Source: Mycolicibacter arupensis (GTDB lineage: Bacteria > Actinomycetota > Actinomycetes > Mycobacteriales > Mycobacteriaceae). Taken from it: a stretch of DNA of 64,000 nucleotides. Shown here piece after piece: positions 29,635 through 40,434 of this stretch. The position numbers were made by a program, and so were the translations under genes. Every line of letters begins with the position of its first letter. The stretch's first letter is position 1. A model generated the notes under the pieces. It worked only from the letters and a program-made list of their open reading frames with translations. It did no database searches and was not told the DNA's origin. Location of the stretch: contig NZ_MVHH01000007.1 of the NCBI RefSeq assembly GCF_002086515.1, forward strand, positions 1 through 64,000, in the 5' to 3' direction.

Positions 29635-30688
29635 GGTGGGTCCCGTCGCGGACGGTGCCGACGACATCTTCGACCATGTCCTCGAGGGTCACCATCGCCA
29701 CGGCCCTGCCATCGTCGGCGACCGCCAGCGCCAGATGACTGTTTCGCCGGCGCAGCCGCGACAAGCCATCGGCCAACGGCAGCGAGGCAGGGATGCGCGG
29801 CAGTGGCCGGACGGCGGCGATGTCGACGACGGGGTCGCCGGGGCCGGTGGCGGACTCGCTGAGCGCCAACACGTCCTTGATGTGCAGGTAACCGACGAAT
29901 TCGCCCTGATCGACGACCGGGAACCGGGAATAGCCGGTCTGTGCGAGGGCCTGCTCGACGGCGGCCACGGTGGGGCCGCGTCCCGGTGCTGAAACGGGCA
30001 CAGCGCGGATATCGCCGATCGGTAGCGCCACATCGGCGACCACCCGGGTGCGGATCTGCAGGGCACGGGTCAGGCGGGTGTATTCCTCCAGGTCCAGCAG
30101 CCCGGCTGACACCGATTCCGCGATCATCTCGCTCAACTCGACGGTGGACACCGTGATCTCCAGCTCATCCTTGGGCTGCACCCGCAGTGCGCGCAGGGTG
30201 ACGTTGGCACACCAGTTGTAGAAGACGATGAACGGCCGGGCCGCCGCCATGTACACCAGGTACGGCGGGATCAGCAGCATGGCGGCCGTTTCCGGGCCTG
30301 CCAGGGCGATGTTTTTGGGAACCATTTCGCCGAGCAGCAGATGCAGCGCAACCACGATCGCCAACGCGACGATGAACGCCACCGTATGCAGCAGCGGTTC
30401 GGGGATTCCCGCCAGCCCGAACGCGGGCTCGAGCAGATCGGCGACAGCGGGCTCACCGATGCGGCCGAGCAGAATCGAGCACACCGTCACCCCCAACTGC
30501 GCCCCGGCCAGCATTCGTGACAGCTGCTCACCAGCCCGGATCACCGTGACCGCGCTGCGCCGGCCCTGTTCGGCCAGGGCCTCCAAGCGGTCGCGGCGCG
30601 CCGAGATCAGCGAGAACTCGGCGGCGACGAAGAATCCATTTCCGACGATCAGTACGACGGTGAGCACCACGCTCACCACGTCACCCAC
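29627..30688 (-). CDS. DUF21/CBS membrane protein (Rv1841c-like)
   Basis: A 353-residue protein of the CNNM/CorC class: an N-terminal DUF21 transmembrane domain (about 1-190, with [16 protein letters not shown] and [17 protein letters not shown]) and a CBS pair (about 210-345; [21 protein letters not shown]). The C-terminal CorC/HlyC transporter-associated domain present in its neighbour is missing. Relatives export Mg2+ or Co2+. It corresponds to Rv1841c. The GTG at 30688 overlaps the end of the upstream paralogue by 8 nt, so the two are co-translated and may form a heteromer. Confidence 0.88.
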   Translation of the reverse strand: MGDVVSVVLTVVLIVGNGFFVAAEFSLISARRDRLEALAEQGRRSAVTVIRAGEQLSRMLAGAQLGVTVCSILLGRIGEPAVADLLEPAFGLAGIPEPLLHTVAFIVALAIVVALHLLLGEMVPKNIALAGPETAAMLLIPPYLVYMAAARPFIVFYNWCANVTLRALRVQPKDELEITVSTVELSEMIAESVSAGLLDLEEYTRLTRALQIRTRVVADVALPIGDIRAVPVSAPGRGPTVAAVEQALAQTGYSRFPVVDQGEFVGYLHIKDVLALSESATGPGDPVVDIAAVRPLPRIPASLPLADGLSRLRRRNSHLALAVADDGRAVAMVTLEDMVEDVVGTVRDGTHRV

Positions 30689-32027
30689 GGCCGGCCTCGA
30701 TCCGGGTGAGGGCCAGCAGGTCGATGCGCCGGCCGTCCATGCGGACCACCCTGGCCAGCCAGCGCGGAGGGTGCGAGGAGAATTCGTCGGGTTCGAATGC
30801 GGACAGCTCGACGGTCTCGCCGACGGCCGGGATGTGGCCGAGCTCCTGGAGCACCAGACCGCCGATGGTTTCGTAGTCGCCCTCGGGCGCCCGGTAGCCG
30901 GTGGCGACGGCCACCTCGTCGATGCGCAGTAGCCCCGAGACCTGCCAGCCGCCGCCGGAGGCGACGACGTCCGGGGTGGCATCGTCGTGCTCGTCGCGCA
31001 CGTCGCCCACGATCTCCTCGATGAGATCCTCGACGGTCACCATGCCGGCGGTGCCGCCGTACTCATCGACGACCATGGCGGCCTGTTGACCGTTGGCGCG
31101 GATCTGCTCCATCACCGCGTCGCCGTCGAGGGTGGACGGCACCACCGCGACCGGCTGGGCCACCCTGGTGACCGGCGTATCCGCCCGGTCGGCGACGGCG
31201 ACGGCGAAAACACGCTTGACGTGGACGATGCCGATCGTGGCGTCGAGGTCGCCGTCGACTACCGGGAACCGGGAGAAGCCGGTCTCGATGGCGGCCGCCG
31301 CCAGGTCGGCCACGGTGTCGTCGGCCTGCAGGCTCACGATCTTGGAGCGCGGGGTCATCAGCTCCGCGGCGGTGAGCGCGCCGAACCTCAGCGACCCCTC
31401 GACCACGGCGGCGGTAACGGGGTCGAGGGCCCCGCTCCGCGCCGAATTGCGCACCAGGGACGCCAGCTCCCGCGCGGAGCGGGCCGAAGCCAGCCGGTCG
31501 GCGGGCTCGATACCGACTCGCCGCAGGATGCGGTTGGCCGTGCCGTTGGTCGCCTTGATCGCGAGTGCGAACACGCGGGAGAACAACAGCTGAGGAGCGG
31601 CCACCGCTCGGGCGGTCTGCAGCGGCAGCGCCACCGCCAGATTCTTGGGCACCAACTCACCGAAGACCATGGACACCGACGTCGCGAGCACCAGGGCGAG
31701 AAGCAGCGCGACGCTCGAAGCCATCCCATCGGACATGCCGACGGCCGCCAGCGGCAGGCGCAGCCAGCGGGCCAGCACAGGCTCGGCCAGATAGCCGGTG
31801 GCCAGCGTCGTGATCGAGATGCCCAGCTGAGCACCGGACAGCTGAAACGACAACGTCCGATGCGCCTGTTGGATGTAGGCGTCGCGGCGACCACCGCGGC
31901 GGGCGTTGGCCTCTACGACACTGCGTTCGAGCGTGGTCAGGGAGAACTCGGCCGCCACGAAGACCGCCGTGCCCAACGTCAGAATCGCGAACGCCAACAG
32001 GCTGCCCACGGTGACCGCGAGGGTCAT
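30681..32027 (-). CDS. DUF21/CBS/CorC-HlyC membrane protein (Rv1842c-like)
   Basis: A 448-residue CNNM/CorC-class protein: DUF21 membrane domain (about 1-190; [15 protein letters not shown] and [15 protein letters not shown]), CBS pair (about 215-345; [51 protein letters not shown] split over the second repeat) and a CorC/HlyC domain at the C-terminus ([10 protein letters not shown]). The family is linked to Mg2+ and Co2+ efflux. ATG at 32027 with ggag upstream. It lies 37 nt downstream of guaB1 in the same direction and is followed by its shorter paralogue. Confidence 0.9.
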   Translation of the reverse strand: MTLAVTVGSLLAFAILTLGTAVFVAAEFSLTTLERSVVEANARRGGRRDAYIQQAHRTLSFQLSGAQLGISITTLATGYLAEPVLARWLRLPLAAVGMSDGMASSVALLLALVLATSVSMVFGELVPKNLAVALPLQTARAVAAPQLLFSRVFALAIKATNGTANRILRRVGIEPADRLASARSARELASLVRNSARSGALDPVTAAVVEGSLRFGALTAAELMTPRSKIVSLQADDTVADLAAAAIETGFSRFPVVDGDLDATIGIVHVKRVFAVAVADRADTPVTRVAQPVAVVPSTLDGDAVMEQIRANGQQAAMVVDEYGGTAGMVTVEDLIEEIVGDVRDEHDDATPDVVASGGGWQVSGLLRIDEVAVATGYRAPEGDYETIGGLVLQELGHIPAVGETVELSAFEPDEFSSHPPRWLARVVRMDGRRIDLLALTRIEAGRG

Positions 32028-32064
32028 GGCGACACTCCGCGATGTCTGCTCGCGTCCATGGCTC

Positions 32065-33606
<1,542 letters not shown>

Positions 33607-33739
33607 TCAGCCACGGTACCGCCCCTGCGACGGCGGACACCACAGGAGGGAGCCTCACGGGGTGTCGGCCGGAGGAACGGCCGGCACCGACCGCCGGAAA
33701 TCGCGGTTCGCGCCACGGCGACGTCGAGGCGCAGCGACA

Positions 33740-34624
33740 ATGACCGCGATGACGAAAACGGCATGGCCCAACAGTGTGCGTGAGTGGCAGGACGGTGGCC
33801 GGTGGTTCGCCAGCGGCGTCGGCCGGGTGTTTGTGAGATCAGCGTCGGGCGAGGGGCCCACGGTGCTGCTGTTGCACGGCTTTCCGTCCTGCTCCTATGA
33901 CTTTCGGGACGTGGTGGCGCGGTTGGACGGCCGGTCCTGGCTGACCATGGACTTCCTGGGCTTTGGCCTGTCCGACAAGCCGCACCGGCACCGCTACAGC
34001 CTGTTCGAGCAGGCCGACCTGGTAGAACAGGTCGTGGCGGCGAGCGTCACCGGTCCGGTGGTGCTGGCCGCCCACGACATGGGCACGTCGGTGGCCACCG
34101 AACTGCTGGCCCGTGACCTCGAGGGCACGCTGAAATTCGACCTGCAGCGCGCGGTGCTGACCAACGGCAGTGTGATCCTGGAGCGGGCCAGCCTGCGGCC
34201 CATTCAAAAGGTGCTGCGCGGCCCGTTCGGTGCGATCGCCAGCCGGCTGACCAACCGGCGCAGTTTCGTGCGCGGGTTTGGCCGGTTGTTCAGCCCGCAG
34301 CATCCGCTGACGCCCGAGGAGGCCGACGCGCAGTGGGCACTGCTGACCCACAACGGTGGGAACCGGAATGCCCACCGAATCTCGGCCTACCTCGACGAAC
34401 GGGTGCAGTACGCCCAGCGTTGGCACGGCGCGGTGCGTGACTGGCCCAAGCCGCTGGGATTTGTGTGGGGCCTGGGCGATCCGGTCGCTACCACCAATGT
34501 TCTGGCGGGCCTGCGGGAGCTGCGTCCAGCCGCCGGCGTCGTCGAGCTTCCCGGGCTGGGCCACTATCCGCAGATCGAAGACCCGCAGGCCTTCACCGAC
34601 GGCGTACTGAGCCTGCTGGTCTGA
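33740..34624 (+). CDS. alpha/beta hydrolase with Asp nucleophile (epoxide hydrolase / dehalogenase type)
   Basis: A 294-residue protein with the alpha/beta-hydrolase fold: oxyanion motif LLHGFPSCSYDF, nucleophile elbow AHDMGTS with Asp in place of Ser, and catalytic His in LGHYPQIEDP. An Asp nucleophile is the mark of epoxide hydrolases and haloalkane dehalogenases. Substrate cannot be read. The start is uncertain between ATG 33740 and ATG 33749; a frame extending to 33662 looks non-coding. It converges with gnd, the two stops being 4 nt apart. Confidence 0.82.
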   Translation: MTAMTKTAWPNSVREWQDGGRWFASGVGRVFVRSASGEGPTVLLLHGFPSCSYDFRDVVARLDGRSWLTMDFLGFGLSDKPHRHRYSLFEQADLVEQVVAASVTGPVVLAAHDMGTSVATELLARDLEGTLKFDLQRAVLTNGSVILERASLRPIQKVLRGPFGAIASRLTNRRSFVRGFGRLFSPQHPLTPEEADAQWALLTHNGGNRNAHRISAYLDERVQYAQRWHGAVRDWPKPLGFVWGLGDPVATTNVLAGLRELRPAAGVVELPGLGHYPQIEDPQAFTDGVLSLLV

Positions 34625-34628
34625 GCCG

Positions 34629-36077
34629 CTAGACCGAGACTTCGCTACGGTCGGCGCTCCACAGGGTGTGGTACTGGCCCTCGGCGTCCACCCGGCCGTA
34701 ACTGTGCGCACCGAAGAAATCACGTTGGGCCTGGGTCAGGGCCGCCGGCAGCCGCTCGGTCCGCAGACCGTCGTAGTAGGCCAGGGCAGAGGAGAACCCA
34801 GGAACCGGGATACCGAGGCTGACCGCGGTGGTCACCACTCGACGCCAGGAGTCGATGGCAGCCTCCACGGCGCTGCGGAAGTACGGTGCGGCGAGCAGGC
34901 TCACCAGCTCGGGGTCGGTGTCGAAGGCGTCCTTGATCCGGTTGAGGAATTTCGCGCGGATGATGCAGCCGCCACGCCAGATCGTCGCCAAGTCCCCCGG
35001 TGTGACATTCCAGCCGTATTCGGCGCTGCCGGCCTGGATCTGGTTGAAGCCCTGCGCATACGCCACGATCTTTGAGGCGTACAGCGCCTGGCGGACGTCT
35101 TCGGTGAACTGGGCCGCGTCCGAGGGGCGCTCGCCGAGCGCCCCGGCCGCCAGACCGGCCGCTGCGCGACGCTGGGGGACCGAACCCGACAGTGCGCGCG
35201 CGAACACCGCCTCAGCGATACCGGTGACGGGAACTCCCAGGTCGAGGGCGGACTTCACGGTCCAGCGGCCGGTGCCCTTCTGCTCGGCCTCGTCGACGAT
35301 CACGTCGACCAACGGTTTACCGGTCTTGGCATCCACCTGCCGGAGCACCTCGGCGGTGATCTCCACCAGATAGCTGTCGAGGTCGCCGGCATTCCACTCG
35401 GTGAACACCTCGGCGATCTGCGGCGCGGCGAGCCCTAGCCCGTCGCGCAGCAACTGGTAGGCCTCGCCGATCAGCTGCATGTCGGAGTACTCGATGCCGT
35501 TGTGCACCATCTTCACGAAGTGCCCCGCGCCGTCCGGCCCGATGTGGGTGCAGCACGGCACACCATCGACGTGGGCGGAGATCTCCTCCAGCAGCGGCCC
35601 CAGCGACTCATAGGACTTCTTGGGGCCGCCGGGCATGATCGAGGGGCCGTTCAGGGCGCCTTCCTCGCCACCGGAGATTCCGGCTCCGACGAAGTGCAGG
35701 CCGCGGGCGGCCATCGCCTTCTCCCGGCGGATGGTGTCGGTGTAGAGGGCGTTGCCGCCATCGATGATGATGTCGCCGGGCTCCATCGCGTCGGCCAGCT
35801 CGTTGATCACGGCGTCGGTGGGGTCACCGGCCTTGACCATGATCAGCACCCGGCGAGGCCGCTCCAACGCGGCAAGAAACTCCGGGATCGACTCGCTGCG
35901 AACGAAATTCCCTTCGGAACCGTGGGCAGCCAGCAGGGCGTCGGTCTTGGCGACCGACCGGTTGTGCAAGGCCACGGTGTAGCCGTGGCTGGCGAAGTTG
36001 CGCGCGATGTTGGATCCCATCACTGCCAGTCCGGTCACGCCGATCTGGGCGGTGCCAACAACTTCCGACGCGCTCAT
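34629..36077 (-). CDS. gnd1: 6-phosphogluconate dehydrogenase, decarboxylating
   Basis: A 482-residue enzyme of the pentose phosphate pathway: NADP-binding GVTGLAVMGSNIARN at the N-terminus, substrate loop GISGGEEGALNGPSIMPGG, and catalytic Lys in KMVHNGIEY. The length is that of the long (homodimeric) class, matching Rv1844c. ATG at 36077 with a purine-rich site upstream; the frame stays open into antisense of the M56 gene, which is a shadow. It oxidises 6-phosphogluconate to ribulose-5-phosphate, giving NADPH. Confidence 0.96.
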   Translation of the reverse strand: MSASEVVGTAQIGVTGLAVMGSNIARNFASHGYTVALHNRSVAKTDALLAAHGSEGNFVRSESIPEFLAALERPRRVLIMVKAGDPTDAVINELADAMEPGDIIIDGGNALYTDTIRREKAMAARGLHFVGAGISGGEEGALNGPSIMPGGPKKSYESLGPLLEEISAHVDGVPCCTHIGPDGAGHFVKMVHNGIEYSDMQLIGEAYQLLRDGLGLAAPQIAEVFTEWNAGDLDSYLVEITAEVLRQVDAKTGKPLVDVIVDEAEQKGTGRWTVKSALDLGVPVTGIAEAVFARALSGSVPQRRAAAGLAAGALGERPSDAAQFTEDVRQALYASKIVAYAQGFNQIQAGSAEYGWNVTPGDLATIWRGGCIIRAKFLNRIKDAFDTDPELVSLLAAPYFRSAVEAAIDSWRRVVTTAVSLGIPVPGFSSALAYYDGLRTERLPAALTQAQRDFFGAHSYGRVDAEGQYHTLWSADRSEVSV

Positions 36078-36133
36078 GTATTCGCCTTTCGGTGGTAGGT
36101 CAGTGCGGTGCCCGACAGTCCGGGCGGCGGGCG

Positions 36134-37072
36134 TTAGCCCGCGATCAGTCGGTGGAGTTCGGTGAGCCACGGTACCGCCAGCGCCACGGTGGGCACCGTC
36201 AGCACCCCGGCTGCGGCGCAATAGGCGGCCGCCGCCAGCACCGGGCTGTTGCCCCGCCCCGACAGTCGGCGCACCCGAAGCACGGTGTTGGTGCCACCGG
36301 CCGCCAGTGCACCGGCGGGAACCTTGCTGGAGGCGCACGTCACCAGGGCGCGGGCCAGGGGAGGGGCGCCGGCGACTCGCACTGCGGCGTCGTCGGCAAG
36401 CAGTTCGATGAGCAGCCGCACGGCGTCGAGGGCGCTGGCGCTCCGCACGAACCAGGGGAACGCGGTGTGCACGGCGGTGAAAGCCTCCAAGACCAGGTCG
36501 TGGCGGGCCCGCAAATGAGCACGTTCGTGGCACAGCAGCGCGGCCAACTCGGTATCGCCGAGGGCATCCAGGGTGCCCGAACTGAGCACCACTCGGCTGC
36601 GTACGCCGGGCAGGCAATAGGCCAGGGGCTGCATCACTTGCAGAATGCGCAGACCGCTGGTGCGTACGGCCGGCGCGCGGTCGGTGACACCGAGCAGGTC
36701 GACCAGCATCCGGTGGTGTGACCGGCGCTGCCGGGTGCGGATGGCGACCCGCAGTCCTGTGGTCATGAGCCGCAGCCCGACCATCAGGGTCAACGCGAAC
36801 ACCGCGACATAGAAGGTCCACAGGGGCCAGCCCAAACGGTCCAGCGAGCCGAGAATGGTCGAGGTGGGCCGGCCATCCGGGCCTGGCATCAGCAGGCGAC
36901 TGGCGGTGGCCAGGCCCGCGCTGAACGCCGAGAGCACCGCGGCGATTGCGATGGCCTGCCAGAGCACCACCGCTGCCCGAGGGGCGCGTAGCGGCCACTT
37001 CGCGCGCGCCAGCAGGGCGGGTACCGGCCCTACGAGCAGCAGCGCGAGGAGGGAAAAGGCCAGCGCGGACAC
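36134..37072 (-). CDS. M56-family membrane metallopeptidase (BlaR-like, Rv1845c)
   Basis: A 312-residue membrane protein with helices at about 1-20, 35-60, 82-105 and 280-305, and a zinc peptidase motif HERAH (HExxH) in LLCHERAHLRARHD. It matches the membrane protease half of the BlaR1 sensor but lacks the outer penicillin-binding domain, as in Rv1845c (BlaC-inducing pathway). It is thought to cleave BlaI when beta-lactam or wall damage is sensed. It lies 14 nt after blaI in the same operon. Confidence 0.9.
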   Translation of the reverse strand: MSALAFSLLALLLVGPVPALLARAKWPLRAPRAAVVLWQAIAIAAVLSAFSAGLATASRLLMPGPDGRPTSTILGSLDRLGWPLWTFYVAVFALTLMVGLRLMTTGLRVAIRTRQRRSHHRMLVDLLGVTDRAPAVRTSGLRILQVMQPLAYCLPGVRSRVVLSSGTLDALGDTELAALLCHERAHLRARHDLVLEAFTAVHTAFPWFVRSASALDAVRLLIELLADDAAVRVAGAPPLARALVTCASSKVPAGALAAGGTNTVLRVRRLSGRGNSPVLAAAAYCAAAGVLTVPTVALAVPWLTELHRLIAG

Positions 37073-37086
37073 GCTGCCAGTCTCCC

Positions 37087-37503
37087 TTAGGAGGCCGGTC
37101 GGCCGCTACCGGGGAGGCGAATGCGGTGCTTGGCCTCCAGTTCGTCGAGGGCACGGCGCAGTGCGTCCGCCTCATCGATGCCGACGCGTTCGACGAAATG
37201 CACCAGCGCGGCCCGGCGATCGCCGGAGTCGGCTGCCTGATCGAGTGCCTCCACCATCAGCCCGGCCACCAGCTCGTCGCGGCCTCGCACCGGTGTGTAG
37301 CGGTGCGCACGGTCATCGCGGATCTGTGACACGAGGTTCTTCTTGGCCAGGCGCTGCAGGACCGTCATCACGGTCGTGTAGGCCAGATCGCGCTGCGCCG
37401 ACAATGCCTCGTGGACTTCGCGCACCGTTTGAGACTCCGGCGCGGACCACAGGTGGTCCATCACCGCTCGTTCCAAGTCCCCTAAGTGGGTCTGCTTCGC
37501 CAT
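37087..37503 (-). CDS. blaI: BlaI-family winged-helix repressor
   Basis: A 138-residue repressor nearly identical to remembered M. tuberculosis BlaI (Rv1846c) in the DNA-binding part: LGDLERAVMDHLWS, then AYTTVMTVLQRLAKKNLV. The ATG at 37503 gives the same start as that protein; an earlier frame start at 37527 adds residues not in the family. BlaI represses its own operon and blaC and, in M. tuberculosis, ATP synthase genes. A dyad typical of its operator lies 46 nt upstream. Confidence 0.94.
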   Translation of the reverse strand: MAKQTHLGDLERAVMDHLWSAPESQTVREVHEALSAQRDLAYTTVMTVLQRLAKKNLVSQIRDDRAHRYTPVRGRDELVAGLMVEALDQAADSGDRRAALVHFVERVGIDEADALRRALDELEAKHRIRLPGSGRPAS

Positions 37504-37548
37504 GTGTGTCATCAACTCCCCGGGCAACGGAGCAAGCCTACCCTTATT

Positions 37549-37565
37549 TACTACGGTGTGTCGTA
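37549..37565. promoter_or_regulatory. candidate BlaI operator
   Basis: TACTAC-N5-GTCGTA, a near-perfect dyad of the TACTAC/GTAGTA type bound by mycobacterial BlaI. It is placed between blaI and the divergent thioesterase gene, so it could govern both. Confidence 0.6.
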
Positions 37566-37658
37566 TCAGAATCCTGAGGGTCTGCTACGACCCGGCTATG
37601 ACGGCCACGGATTGAGCCGTGGGGCTGTCGCCGTTGGGCTGTCGTGTAGAACCAACAC

Positions 37659-38078
37659 ATGGCTGCCACCGATATTCCGTCTGGTTTCTCCGCGCCCTTC
37701 GACAGCGAAATCGGGTTGGTTTACACCGAGGTCGGACCGGATGGGGCGCGGGCCACGCTGGAACTGACGCCCAAACTCCGTCAGCCGGCGGGCATCGTGC
37801 ACGGCGGCGTGTATTGCACGATCGTCGAAAGCGTGGCCAGCGTCTCAGCGCACTCCTGGCTCCTCCGCGACGGCGGCGCCGGCACGGTGGTCGGGGTGAA
37901 CAACAACACCGACTTCCTGCGGGCGGTCTCCTCGGGGACCGTCTATGCGGCAGCCACCCCGATACATCGGGGCAGGCGCCAGCAACTGTGGTTGGTGACG
38001 ATCACCGACTCCGACGATCGGGTGGTTGCCCGCGGCCAGGTCCGGTTGCAGAACCTGCCGAGTGAAACGGTCAGCTGA
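37659..38078 (+). CDS. PaaI-type hotdog thioesterase (Rv1847-like)
   Basis: A 139-residue single hotdog-fold protein with the catalytic-site segment GIVHGGVYCTIVESVAS and GVNNNTDFLRAV. It probably hydrolyses an aryl or acyl-CoA thioester. It corresponds to Rv1847. In M. tuberculosis the urease operon follows; here ndh follows at once on the other strand, and the two genes overlap by 8 nt at their 3' ends. Confidence 0.88.
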   Translation: MAATDIPSGFSAPFDSEIGLVYTEVGPDGARATLELTPKLRQPAGIVHGGVYCTIVESVASVSAHSWLLRDGGAGTVVGVNNNTDFLRAVSSGTVYAAATPIHRGRRQQLWLVTITDSDDRVVARGQVRLQNLPSETVS

Positions 38079-39456
38079 CCGCGCGCTCCGCGCCGCGTTG
38101 CGCCTCGGCGGCCAGCATTTCCAGCTGTTCGAGACGGGTGCGAGCGAACGCCTGCTGCTCGGTGATGGTCAGCTGCCCCCGCCGGGTGCTCAGGAACGTC
38201 ACGTTCCACGACAGCAGGGTGCTGACCTTGTTCTTGAACCCGACCAGATAGACCAGGTGCAGCACCAACCAGGCCAGCCAGGCCAGGAACCCACTGAACT
38301 CCAGCGGCCCGATCTTGGAGACAGCGGAGAACCGGGACACGGTGGCCATGGAGCCCTTGTCGAGGTACTGGAAAGGCTCGCGATCGACCGGATTGGCGCC
38401 GCCGAGCTCGGCCTTGATGGTGCTCGCGACGTGCTTGGCGCCTTGGATGGCACCCTGCGCCATGCCGGGGACGCCGTCGACGGCGGCCATATCGCCGATG
38501 ACGAACACGTTCGGGTGGCCCGGCACCGACAGGTCCGGCAGTACCTTGACCCGTCCGGCGCGGTCGAGTTCCACGTCGGACTGCTCGGCGAGGTCGCGGC
38601 CCAGCGGGCTGGCTGACACTCCGGCAGACCACACCTTGCACTGAGATTCGATGCGCCGGATGGTGCCGTCGGGATCCTTGACGGTCAGGCCGTTGCGGTC
38701 GACGTCGGTCACCATCGCGTCCAGCTGGATCTCCACGCCCATCTTCTCCAGGCGTTCGGCGGCCTTACGGCCCAGCTTCTCGCCCATCGGCGGCAGCACG
38801 GCCGGTGCGGCGTCGAGCAGGATCACCCGTGCCTTGGTGGAGTCGATGTGCCGGAAAGAGCCCTTGAGGGTGTGGTGGGCGAGTTCGGCGATCTGGCCCG
38901 CCATCTCCACCCCGGTGGGACCGGCTCCCACAACGGTGAAGGTCAGCAGTTTGGCGACCCGCTCGGGGTCGCTGGACCGCTCGGCCTGCTCGAACGCACT
39001 CAGGATGCGCCCGCGCAACTCCAGCGCGTCATCGATGGTCTTCATGCCCGGCGCAAACTCGGCGAACTGGTCATTGCCGAAGTAGGACTGTCCGGCGCCC
39101 GCGGCGACGATCAGGGTGTCGAAGGGGGTGTTGTAGGTGTGACCGAGCACCTCGGAGGTGACGAACTTCTCGGCCAGGTTGATGTGGGTGACGTCACCGA
39201 GCAGCACCTGCGCGTTGCGCTGGTTACGGAGCACGACACGAGTGGAGGGTGCGATCTCACCTTCGGAGAGGATCCCGGTCGCCACCTGGTACAGCAGGGG
39301 CTGGAACAGGTGGTGGGTGGTGCGGGCAATCAATTTCACATCGACATCGGCCCGCTTGAGCTTCTTGGCGGCAGTCAGCCCACCGAATCCCGACCCGATG
39401 ATGACCACCTGGTGGCGTCGGGTCTGCGGCGCAGTGACTTCAGGCTGGGCGCTCAT
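38071..39456 (-). CDS. ndh: type II NADH dehydrogenase
   Basis: A 461-residue flavoprotein: FAD site VVIIGSGFGGLTAAKKL at the N-terminus, NADH site FTVVGAGPTGVEMAGQIAEL (about 175-195), and a C-terminal amphipathic region (LAWLAWLVLHLVYLVGFKNK) that sits on the membrane. It passes electrons from NADH to menaquinone without pumping protons. It matches M. tuberculosis Ndh (Rv1854c, 463 aa). ATG start. Confidence 0.96.
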   Translation of the reverse strand: MSAQPEVTAPQTRRHQVVIIGSGFGGLTAAKKLKRADVDVKLIARTTHHLFQPLLYQVATGILSEGEIAPSTRVVLRNQRNAQVLLGDVTHINLAEKFVTSEVLGHTYNTPFDTLIVAAGAGQSYFGNDQFAEFAPGMKTIDDALELRGRILSAFEQAERSSDPERVAKLLTFTVVGAGPTGVEMAGQIAELAHHTLKGSFRHIDSTKARVILLDAAPAVLPPMGEKLGRKAAERLEKMGVEIQLDAMVTDVDRNGLTVKDPDGTIRRIESQCKVWSAGVSASPLGRDLAEQSDVELDRAGRVKVLPDLSVPGHPNVFVIGDMAAVDGVPGMAQGAIQGAKHVASTIKAELGGANPVDREPFQYLDKGSMATVSRFSAVSKIGPLEFSGFLAWLAWLVLHLVYLVGFKNKVSTLLSWNVTFLSTRRGQLTITEQQAFARTRLEQLEMLAAEAQRGAERAVS

Positions 39457-39564
39457 GGGAATCCGGTTGCTCCTCGACGGTGACTGCGTTCCCCTAATAC
39501 GCTAGTCGACCCAAAACCCGGCCACTGCATCTGCTGGTTGTGGGATTAGCCACTCCCGTCACAG

Positions 39565-40236
39565 TCAGCTGAAGCAGGCCAGCGCTCCGTGGCCGACGTG
39601 CAGGGTCTGGCCCGTAATGTGCCGGGATGCCGGTGAGGTCAAAAACACTGCGAGGCGGGCGATTTCGGCGGCCCCGGTCGGAGGTACCCGGGTCAGTCCG
39701 TCGTACCCGGGACGGGCGGCATCGCCGGCGGCGACCACGTTGACGGTGATCCCGCGAGTGCCGAACACCGTGGCCTGCCCGGCGGTCCAGTTCGCCAGCG
39801 CCGCCTTGATCGCCGCGTCGGCACTGCCGTCGCGGGGGTTCTCCGGCACCACCGAGATGATCGAGCCGCCCGAGCGCAGGTGGTCGCCGACGGTCCCGAC
39901 GGTCAGCACCGCGGCGAGCATCGTGGCGTCCAGCGCACTGCGCCAGGCGTCGGCCTGATCCGCCAGCGAAAACGCGCGAGGATCGCCGCCCTGCCAGCGC
40001 GGTGCCGGGACATTGACGATGGTGTCGAGATGGTGGGGGAACAGCCCGCGGGCCTGCGCCATGCTGGCCGGATCGGCGGTATCGCAGACCACGGCCTCGG
40101 CGTCGAGCTCTTTGGCGGCGACCTCAAGCTCCGGGCCCCGCAGCCCGGCGAGCGTCACCTTGTGGCCGGCTTCGCTGAAACCCTCGGCAATGGCGCGACC
40201 CAATTCGGTGTCACCGCCGGTGACCAGCACATCCAT
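39565..40236 (-). CDS. atypical short-chain dehydrogenase/reductase-like protein (Rv1856c-like)
   Basis: A 223-residue Rossmann-fold protein of SDR size. The N-terminal cofactor loop is TGGDTELGRAI rather than the usual TGxxxGIG. Where the catalytic Tyr-x3-Lys should be, the sequence reads DAAIKAAL, with Asp in place of Tyr. The C-terminal ITGQTLHVGHG is normal for the family. It may bind a nucleotide without acting as a standard dehydrogenase. It corresponds to Rv1856c. Ribosome site gggagg 8 nt before ATG. Confidence 0.8.
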   Translation of the reverse strand: MDVLVTGGDTELGRAIAEGFSEAGHKVTLAGLRGPELEVAAKELDAEAVVCDTADPASMAQARGLFPHHLDTIVNVPAPRWQGGDPRAFSLADQADAWRSALDATMLAAVLTVGTVGDHLRSGGSIISVVPENPRDGSADAAIKAALANWTAGQATVFGTRGITVNVVAAGDAARPGYDGLTRVPPTGAAEIARLAVFLTSPASRHITGQTLHVGHGALACFS

Positions 40237-40335
40237 CGGTAGGCCTCCCTCGTGTTGCGGGCTATGTTACTGGACGGTAGCCCATTTTTGGGGGTGGGGC
40301 GCAACTCGACACAGGCACGATCCGGCCACAGTCCT

Positions 40336-40421
40336 GCGTTGCTTCGCGCCGCTCGCGCTCGCCGCGGGGTGCTGTGGCGTCGATCCGCTTCGCGTTGCTT
40401 CGCGCCGCTCGCGCTCGCCGC
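40336..40421. repeat. tandem direct repeat, 56-bp period, upstream of modA
   Basis: Two perfect 30-bp copies (40336-40365 and 40392-40421), starting 56 bp apart. The second copy ends exactly one base before the TAGGCT -10 box of modA. The 41-bp block 40381-40421 is about 70 percent identical, without gaps, to 61774-61814 in the repeat before the CMD gene. Confidence 0.8.
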
Positions 40422-40427
40422 TAGGCT
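40422..40427 (+). promoter_or_regulatory. -10 box of a leaderless-type modA promoter
   Basis: TAGGCT directly abuts the second repeat copy and lies 7 nt before the modA ATG, with no ribosome site between. Confidence 0.5.
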
Positions 40428-40434
40428 GCCTGGC

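Noticed and set aside
36078..37175. N-terminal extension of the 6-phosphogluconate dehydrogenase frame
   Set aside because: It overlaps the M56 peptidase gene on the same strand in another frame and is Arg/Pro-rich; the true NADP-binding start is at 36077.
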